A DNA stretch of 64,000 nucleotides from Sorghum bicolor (Eukaryota; Streptophyta; Magnoliopsida; Poales; Poaceae), in the NCBI RefSeq assembly GCF_000003195.3, contig NC_012872.2, positions 17,626,491-17,690,490 on the forward strand, written 5' to 3'. The translations under genes were made by a program, and so were the position numbers. Position 1 is the first letter of the stretch; every line of letters begins with the position of its first letter. This document shows, one piece after another, positions 57,520-64,000 of this stretch. The notes beneath the pieces are model-generated. The model was not told where the DNA came from. It was given only the letters and a program-made list of their open reading frames with translations, and searched no databases.

Positions 57520-58658
57520 ACCAAAACCAAACAAGGACCTTTCAGCTGTGTAGACCCTTAGGAGCTTGTCATGTGGTTAAATCAAGATTCACTTGCACGT
57601 TCACTCACACATGCTACTTCTACTCTGGAAGTACGCATCCACATATATCCACCCATTTCTATCTCTAGAACCACCCAAAAATATTCTACTCCTAATCCGG
57701 GAGAGAATAGCCAAAAACATTTCTGTCTTCCCCTGTGAAATAAATGCTCAAGTTATCTTGGTTAGTACCACTTGCTATATTATTTCAGGAGATGAGTGCT
57801 CTAAAAAAAGAAAAAAAAAGAAAGAATACGAGGAAATAAAAAGGGGCAAGTGCCCGGAACCTCAAAAAAAAGAAAAAGTGAGACGAGAGGTAAAAATGGA
57901 CAAGTGTCCGACAGTAGAATTAGGGGTACAAGATACCCACCTGAGAGAAAAGAAAAAGAAAATATAGAGCATCTCATTCTCCTCAAAAAGTTTCAAAAGA
58001 GCAAGAAAGGTATGTATCCCCTCAAAAGAGCACAAGTAGAATTAGACTTTCACCATTGTTATCACCATCATTACCATACATCATTCATTCGCCACACATG
58101 CACATCTTGATTTGGCTTATTGACTTGTTCTTCTGGATCCATGGTTTGACTATGCAATAAATGTCTTGTAAATATGTATTAGCTGTCTCCCACCTATGAG
58201 CTCCAGATATCAAAACCTTATTAGAGTAGGGTGAGAGAGAAGGCAATGCCACTATGCCTCATACCAAAAATACCGCATACTCTGAGAGAAGGAATACACC
58301 ATTACTGCCTTGGTAAGGATCCAGAAATATCACAAAAGAGAGACTAGAGAGAGTCATACAAGGAATCTCTGAGTTTTATTTGAAAATATGCAAAAACTCC
58401 AGAGCTATAGTTGATCAAGAACAAGAGACATGGTGCTTGACTAGATCGTTCTATCTTTTAACTGCTCAAGACACAAGTGACGGTTGCAAGACCCATGGTG
58501 GAAGGTAAAATGAGTAAGTTTAAATCTTAACAGTTTACCCTAACCCAGAGATGAGATCTTGATTGAACGCATGTGTATCTTTAAGGCATAAAACTACTGC
58601 AGAAACTCTTGAGTCCATCTTTGCTCAGGGACGAGCAAAGGTTAAGCTTGGGGGAGCT

Positions 58659-59915
58659 TGTTGATGGTCCTTAATGCTCACATTTAACCATCAACTAATC
58701 ATGGAAAAGGATCCAAATGCAACTAACACCTAGACTTAGGGTTTTATCTGACAGAATTCCATGAGTTTTGGTGTTTGTCTATTTCTGCAGGGGGTTATCA
58801 GGAAATACAGAAGAAAGGCCCACACGTCGGGTTTACATAGAGATATTAACGTACCGTGCAATTTTCTATCATCTAGAAGACTCCCGAAGCCACGGGAAGG
58901 AAGCGGAGGCTGAGAGAGCTCTGGAACAGGGCGCCCGCCCAAGTCCTGAGGGCGCCCACCCTGGAGTTCTGCCGAATCACGTCCAAACTCGCGGATCGTG
59001 CTCCACCGACCTAAGGGATCAAGGATAACCGTTCAATCAATGTCGGTTTGATCCAACGGCCCATATTCACTTGAAGGGACTATAAAACCAGACCCCCTGG
59101 CCCCTGGAGATCATACCTCTTCTACAGAATCAAAGCTAGGGTTTCAATTCTTCATCCAAGTAGAGAGGATCCCTCTAGTTCTTCTAGTTCTACCTCTAGT
59201 TCATCTAGTTCTAGTTCTAGTTCATCTAGTTCTAGTTCTAGTTAGTTCTAGTTGTAATCTAGAAAATAGGGAGAGAGAAGAGGAGAGCGGAGGAGGAGCC
59301 GGATCTGTCGGATCTTCCTCAACATTATTCTTTTGCAGCAACTGGTTCGTTATTCATCGTTCTCCAAGTTCTTCAATTCATAATTCCTGAGTTCTTTAAT
59401 TACTTTTATTTACATTCAAAGTATTTATTGGATTCCCGCTTGCATCAAGTGCTCTATCTTTTAAACATTAGAGTAGTAATTAATAGATTAGACGTGGTGT
59501 TTAGTCTTGCAATTACCTGGAATTGCACCCAATCCTTCGGATTGTTGTGGTAGCCCTAGGGTAGTGACAGCCCTAACGGTCGACGTATTCCACCTCGTTC
59601 GGATCGGTGTTTGTAGGACTGTAGTCGGAGCTTCCTAGCCCCCTTCTCATCTCTTTCTATGGTTAGTGTTCTGATGTCCCGAAATAGATAATCTTGAAGT
59701 AATTCTTGATTCTTAGATCAACTAGAGAACTCTTAAGAAACTTCCTCTCTTCCCACCAAAAATAATTATATAGTTATCCTTGGGCGATCTTGGATCTTAA
59801 TTAGTACACTCACGTTCCCTGTTGAAAATCGATACTCTGGAATACTCCCGGGTGAAGGCTACATCAGTATCCGTGCGCTTGCGGATTTTTCTGTTTGCGT
59901 TTAATATACCCAACA
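58659..59915 (+). repeat. Right LTR of element I
   Basis: TGTTGATGG to ACCCAACA, 1,257 bp, followed by TSD ATGAC. Highly similar to the left LTR apart from indels, so a rather young insertion. Confidence 0.9.
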
Positions 59916-59920
59916 ATGAC

Positions 59921-60459
59921 CCTAACTTCGACAGCGCATCCGCTGCCTGGTTCTTATCTCGGACCACGTGGATGTATTCTATGCCGTAGAAATTGGATTC
60001 CCATTTGCGAATTTCTTTACAGTAGAGGTCCATCTTCTCGTGGGTTGTGTCACATTCCTTGTTTAGCTGGTTGATGACTAGGGCAGAATCGCCGTGGACG
60101 TAGAGGCGTTTGACTCCTAGTTCGACGACCAGTCATATGCCATGTAGGCATGCTTCGTATTCGGTGACGTTGTTCGACATCGGAAAGAGGATTCTAAGGA
60201 CGTAGCGTAGTTTGTCCTTGTTAGGCGACACGAAGAGTATTCCGGCTCCGGCACCATTGATGTTTAGGGTCCCGCCGAAGAACATCGACCAGTGGTCAGG
60301 AGTGTCCGAAACGGAGGGCTCGTTGAGGTCCATCCATTCTGCGATGAAATCGACCAGGGCCTGAGACTTGACGGTAGTGCGGCTCTGGAAATCCAGGGAG
60401 AACGGGCATAATTCCATTGCCCATTTCACAATTCTACCGTTGGCGTCCTTGTTGCGCAA
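59921..60459 (-). pseudogene. Element H: RNase H region (Tat-type second RNase H)
   Basis: Minus-strand reading from 60459: FSLDFQSRTTVKSQALVDFI (tether), then MFFGGTLNINGAGAGILFVS and NNVTEYEACLHGI; the first catalytic Asp of the usual F-D-G is Gly. A TGA interrupts near 60132, and the domain ends HVVRDKNQAADALSKLGS at 59921, exactly where element I is inserted. The final Asp is retained. Confidence 0.8.
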
Positions 60460-60558
60460 AATGTCCCCCAGAGGTAAACTGGTGGTTACCAGGACCCGAT
60501 GACCATCGAAGTAATGCTTTAGCTTCCTTGAAGTTATTAAGATGGCGTAGATGAGCTT

Positions 60559-61695
60559 CTATATCTGAGGGTACCTGGTCTTGGACTCATTTAAGACTTC
60601 GCTTATGAAGTAAACGGGTCTCTGGACTTTGTATACATGACTTGGCTCATCCCGTTCGACCACCATTGCCGTGGAGACAACCCTATCAGTTGCTGCTATG
60701 TAAAGGAGCAGATCCTCATTGGGTTGAGGTGATGTGAGGACGGGTGGTGAGGTGAAGAAAGTTTTGAGCTGGGTGAACGCAGTGTCGGCTTCCTCTGTCC
60801 AGGAGAATTTTTCCGACGCCATTAGAAGTTTGAAGAAAGGGAGGCCATTTTCTCCCAGTCTAGAGATAAAGCGGCTGAGAGCAGCCATACATCCTGTGAG
60901 CTTTTGAATATCCTTGACATTCTTGGGTGGTCGCATATCGAGCACTGCTTTTATTTTTGAGGGATTCGGTCGTATGCCGTCGCAGCTGACGACGTTGCCG
61001 AGTAGTAGACCAGAGGGGACCCCAAAGATACACTTTTTGGGGTTAAGCTTCCACTTGTATTTATTTAGTGCCTTAAAAGTTTGGTCTAGGTTGTCGATTA
61101 GAGTGCTTGCGTCCCTTGTTTTGACAACGACGTCGTCTACGTAAGCCTCGACGAGGTCATCACGAATCTCGTCGTGGAGGCATTGCTGAATAGCCCGTTG
61201 ATAGGTGGCTCCAACGTTTGTGAGTCCGAAGGACATGGTCGTGTAGCAATACGCACCGAAAGGAGTGATAAAAGATGTTTTGATCTGGTTGTCTTCCTTT
61301 AGTGAGATCTGGTGATAACCAGAGTAGCAATCTAGGAAGGAGAGGAGTTCGCATCCGGCCGTTGAGTCGACCACCTCGTCGATGCGAGGGAGACCAAAAG
61401 GATCTTTAGGACAGTGTTTATTGAGATCAGTGTAATCAACGCACATTCTCCATTCATTGTTCTTTTTTCTTACAAGAACCGGATTGGCAAGCCAATCGGG
61501 ATGATACACTTCTTTAATGAATCCGGCTGCTAGAAGCCGTGTTATTTCTGTCCTAATAGCCTCCTTTTTGTCACGAGCGAACCGTCGTAGCTTTTGCTTG
61601 ATGGGTCTTGCGGTCTTCGAGACATTTAAGGAGTGCTCGATCAGGTTTCGTGGGACGCCGGGAATGTCTGCGGGTTTCCATGCGAAAATGCTCAC
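60559..61695 (-). pseudogene. Element H: reverse transcriptase
   Basis: Open for 378 codons. Motifs in order: MSIFAWKPADIPGVPRNLIE, AGFIKEVYHPDWLANPVLVR, WRMCVDYTDLNKHCPKDPFG, LSFLDCYSGYHQI, TMSFGLTNVGATYQRAIQ and the catalytic box LVEAYVDDVVVKTR (about 61136), then VLDMRPPKNVKDIQKLTGCM (RT/RNase H connection). This is the best preserved coding piece in the window. The frame is closed by a stop at 60559 within the RNase H region. Confidence 0.9.
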
Positions 61696-61728
61696 GTTGT
61701 CCCTTAGAAACCTGACGAGCGCGTCTTC

Positions 61729-62340
61729 CTATTTAGGGTCCAGGTTGGCCCTGATGAGGGCCATCTTCTCAGGGCTGCCGTCGACCAGCCGTACTTCCTT
61801 ATGCTCTTTGGACTTTGAATTTTTCCTTGGAGTCTCCTGCTCGGGTAGTCGAAGTTGGTCGGGTGGTAGCTGCGTGGCTTGGACTGTGGTTTCTGTCGTG
61901 CGGATCGAGAGGTCGATCACTTCGGTGATCTTGAAGCTTTCCTCCTCGCAAGTGTATGCGGTATAGACATTGCCTCTGATAGTCAGGACGCCCTGCTCTG
62001 TTCGCATTTTGAGGACCAGGTATGAGTAGTGTGGAACTGCCATGAACTTTGTCAGCGATGGTCGGCCTAGAATTGCATGGCAAGTGCCGTCAAAGTCGGC
62101 GACCACAAAGTTGACAAATTCTGTTTGAAAGTGGTCAGGTGTTCCAAATTGGATAGGCAATGTTATTTGTCCGAGGGGTACTGAACTTTGACCTGGCAGA
62201 ACTCCCCAGAATTGAGCGTCATACGGCTTTAGCTGTGCCGGGGTTATCTTGAGGGCAGGCAAGCTGTTGCGAAAGAGGATGTCGATGGAGCTTCCCCCGT
62301 CAACGAGTACGCGCTCGAATGTGACGCTGTTGATGCAAGA
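61729..62340 (-). pseudogene. Element H: protease (partial)
   Basis: Minus strand from 62340: NSVTFERVLVDGGSSIDILF (active site D-G-G-S), FVNFVVADFDGTCHAILGRP, SYLVLKMRTEQGVLTIRGNV, then a linker. A stop near 61726 separates it from RT. The part upstream of the active site is lost at 62341, where element K begins. Confidence 0.85.
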
Positions 62341-62916
62341 TGTCACAGAACCGACCAAATTATAAGAGTTCAAGTGCAGAAACGATCGCCAAGCAATCAA
62401 GTTTCTAAACTTGAGCCCATATAATCCCGGTAGTCAATCGAAATCACGAAGGACTTCAAACCAACTCGCAACAAACCAAGATCGTAATAGTTCAACATAA
62501 ACACAACGAATGTTACATAGTCATTCATTGTCGTCGAAGCGGCACCACATCGGAGTATTAAGTTATTACAACACTTGTTCGAAGTAGCGGAAGCAAAATA
62601 ATTACACACACTTGTTCAAAGTTCAGTTCACAAGTTTTGTTACTGCCAGAGTCTATGCCATCCTTCCAAAAGCATCATAGACGAGAAGATTAGAGAACCG
62701 TGCCCAACGGTTAGTCCTCATCCCCAGCGGGATGGAGACAGGTCTTGCAGAATCCGTCATAGAAGATATCATCTGCAACAGGTGGGAATAAACCCTGAGT
62801 ACGAGAATGTACTCAGCTAGGCTTACCCGTCTAGTAAAACATAAAAGACACCAAGGATCATGCAAGGCTAAATATCAAGTGGAGCTGGTTGACTCACCTT
62901 TTGCCAAAAGCTTAAC

Positions 62917-63196
62917 TGTAACACCCGGCCCAGGGCTTAATAGGATTAATAGGAGACTCATACCAACAAGTTGCAACTTCTTTTCCGGGAGCCTATCTCC
63001 AAAGAACTCTAAAGTTAAGCGTGCTTGGCCTAGAGTAATTTAGGGATGGGTGACCGACCGGGAAGTACTTCCCGGGTGCGCACGAGTGAGGACAAAGTGT
63101 GCAGAAAAGACTAGTGTTGGTCTGTGGGGGCTGTCTATGTCCTAGAAAAGCTGCTAGATGTAAGCGGGCCCGACCTCGTGGAGGCGGGTCGTTACA
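62917..63196 (+). repeat. Cassandra solo LTR (TRIM element with 5S promoter), 280 bp
   Basis: Starts TGTAACACCC and ends GTCGTTACA, with identical 5-bp flanks TTAAC at 62912-62916 and 63197-63201. Inside is a 5S rRNA-like block: AAGTTAAGCGTGCTTGG (63012-63028, A-box and start of the internal element) and GATGGGTGACC..GGGAAGTACTTCCC (63045-63073, C-box region). 5S-derived sequence within an LTR defines Cassandra elements. No second LTR or primer site follows, so it is a solo LTR. Confidence 0.92.
63012..63073 (+). promoter_or_regulatory. 5S rRNA-type internal RNA polymerase III promoter in Cassandra LTR
   Basis: A-box-like GTTAAGCGTGCTTGG and C-box-like GGATGGGTGACC, spaced as in plant 5S genes. 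The C-box flank departs from plant 5S (GACCGGGAAGTACTTCC in place of TCCTGGGAAGTCC). Not a 5S gene: the 5' half and the normal end are missing. Confidence 0.8.
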
Positions 63197-64000
63197 TTAA
63201 CTTACAACTAAATCATTTTAGGAGCATCGTCATGATTTTATCATCATCCTACCACTAGATTAGCACCTGTACTACAACCCATCACTTGATTATTACAAAC
63301 AATAATAACCATATCAAATTCCTCATATGTTCTTCTTGCTATCATCATTACCATGAACCCACTTCATTAGTGAACGCTACGTTTGCCGCTGCTCTGTCAA
63401 GTTCTCACTAACCGGGAGAGACGGCGATTCGAATCGAATTCCTATCCAGCTGGAGGTTTATTCCTAGCACTCACCCAAGCATCCCCTGCCGGAGAGCCAT
63501 CGGGTCACCTTTGGTACAACTCAGGAATCGCGGCTCCGATCAGCGCCGCACTCCCAGGGCTACCACTCTGCCAGGGAGGTCAGGAATTTTAACTCACCTG
63601 CCTTTGGTCTTACGCCAATGGTCCCCCGCACACCGCACTTCCTCCGGTAGTGCGCACTTTATACTTGCCGGTCTTCCGGCCTGAGTCATACTACTCGGCT
63701 TCGCGGTCGGAACGAGTTATCCGGCCAACTAAGTGTCAGGCATGCGTTCAACATGACAAGAGGACGTACAACGATCGGTCCTTAGCTGCCACAGACGGAG
63801 TTACTACACACTTGCAAAACTCCGCCGGCTTAAGTCAATTTAATCAGGTTCCATCCACGATAGCACATATAGACCATCGTGACCCGACACAACCCTATAT
63901 CGCGCGGATGACAGGATATCACCCGACTTCTACCGATTAAAGCATAGCTAAGCTGCTACTCGAACCTAACTCTACAACCAGGGAGGGTGAGTTATCTGGA

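Larger units (their letters stand above)
54631..57544 (-). mobile_element. Element J: copia element reduced to 3' LTR, tail and 25 bp of 5' LTR
   Basis: TSD GCTGT at 54626-54630 and 57545-57549. Minus orientation: 3' LTR 56984-54631 (2,354 bp; begins TGAAAGGTCCTTG, ends GACCCTTCA), purine tract 57000-56985, about 490 bp of internal 3' sequence like 7860-8349 of element A, then a 33-bp filler (57487-57519) and the first 25 bp of the 5' LTR (57544-57520). Gag, primer site and nearly all of the 5' LTR are deleted. The paralogous empty site is at 16642-16646 in element C. Confidence 0.92.
49444..59915 (+). mobile_element. Element I: second Athila-like non-autonomous gypsy element
   Basis: LTRs 49444-50656 and 58659-59915, primer site 50664-50681 (same tRNA-Asp type as C), double-protease remnant 52485-53487, same 3' untranslated sequence as C, purine tract AAGCTTGGGGGAGC before 58659. 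TSD ACGAC (49439-49443) and ATGAC (59916-59920), one CpG-type change apart. It lies between RNase H and integrase of H. Element J is nested at 54631-57544. The 5' internal part does not match C, so it is a chimera. Confidence 0.9.
42877..62340 (-). mobile_element. Element H: Tat-lineage Ty3/gypsy with antisense gene (split by I)
   Basis: Minus-strand order: protease (62335-61729), RT (61695-60559), RNase H (60459-59921), [element I inserted], integrase (49385-48067), then an antisense gene on the plus strand (44538-47771), spacer repeats and the 3' LTR (43305-42877). The 5' LTR, gag and part of protease are lost at 62341, where another element begins. The RNase H is of the extra type found in Tat elements (TEYEACLHG..; NQAADALSKLGS). 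All coding parts carry some damage. Confidence 0.87.
62341..64000. mobile_element. Element K: LTR-type sequence, runs off the window
   Basis: Begins TGTCACAGAACCGACC at 62341, breaking H's protease frame cleanly. It has phrases common in long gypsy LTRs of grasses (GAGTACGAGAATGTACTCAGC near 62799). No protein motif and no second end within the window. Orientation and family are not determined. The Cassandra solo LTR (62917-63196) is inside it. Confidence 0.5.

Noticed and set aside
54631..57544. Plain solo LTR bounded by GCTGT
   Set aside because: True LTR end is at 56984; a purine tract and internal sequence follow, so it is a deleted element, not a solo LTR.
63005..63100. 5S rRNA gene
   Set aside because: Only the internal promoter half matches, and it is inside an LTR with TG..CA ends and a TSD; it is Cassandra, not a gene.
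62341..64000. Assignment of element K to a named gypsy family
   Set aside because: No coding sequence or second end in the window; naming it would be guesswork.

Overview
The window looks like heterochromatic, gene-poor DNA from a grass (Poaceae). The evidence is long copia LTRs with an initiator-Met primer site, chromovirus and Tat-lineage Ty3/gypsy elements, a CACTA transposon with TTTAGTCCCGGTT subterminal repeats, and a Cassandra LTR carrying 5S rRNA promoter boxes. I find no convincing ordinary host gene and no tRNA or full rRNA gene. Species cannot be fixed from the sequence alone. Two runs of exactly 100 N (1503-1602, 11523-11622) are assembly gaps.

Almost every base can be placed in a nested stack of transposable elements. 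Left to right: a gypsy protease remnant (1-661, minus) is hit by copia element A (from 667; gag only, no pol). A's right LTR contains a solo LTR B (8671-10572, TSD GAGGT) and a non-autonomous Athila-like gypsy C (11468-18477; gag plus two tandem protease-like domains, no RT/IN). C is fused to a minus-strand chromodomain gypsy D, present as three pieces (18478-18753, 28435-29620, 36543-37698). D is split by CACTA element E (18757-28431, TSD ACT) and by CRM-like gypsy F (29626-36537, TSD CTACA). D ends where Tat-lineage element G starts (minus, 37699-42876). G is cut by Tat-lineage element H (minus, 42877-49443 and 59921-62340). H carries Athila-like element I (49444-59915, same family as C), which itself carries a deleted copia J (54631-57544, minus, TSD GCTGT). 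H ends at LTR-like element K (62341 to window end), which contains a Cassandra solo LTR (62917-63196, TSD TTAAC).

The most interesting biology lies in G and H. Both carry a multi-exon gene on the strand opposite to pol, between pol and the 3' LTR. Each has a TATA box about 130 bp before its ATG; H also shows a poly-A signal facing the end of pol. G's antisense gene encodes a plant-mobile-domain-like protein. H's encodes a protein resembling the 'putative gypsy type transposon' domain family. In addition, the hexamer GCCGAT/ATCGGC is heavily over-represented throughout G (39 hits in 5.2 kb by hand count), across LTR, exons and introns, which suggests dispersed binding sites.

All coding regions are decayed to some degree (stops, frameshifts, deletions), so the window is best read as a record of insertion, deletion and repair. 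Several junctions are readable to the base: matching target-site duplications, a paralogous empty site, a templated 33-bp filler, an in-frame RNaseH-integrase deletion and a perfect 228-bp duplication inside one LTR.
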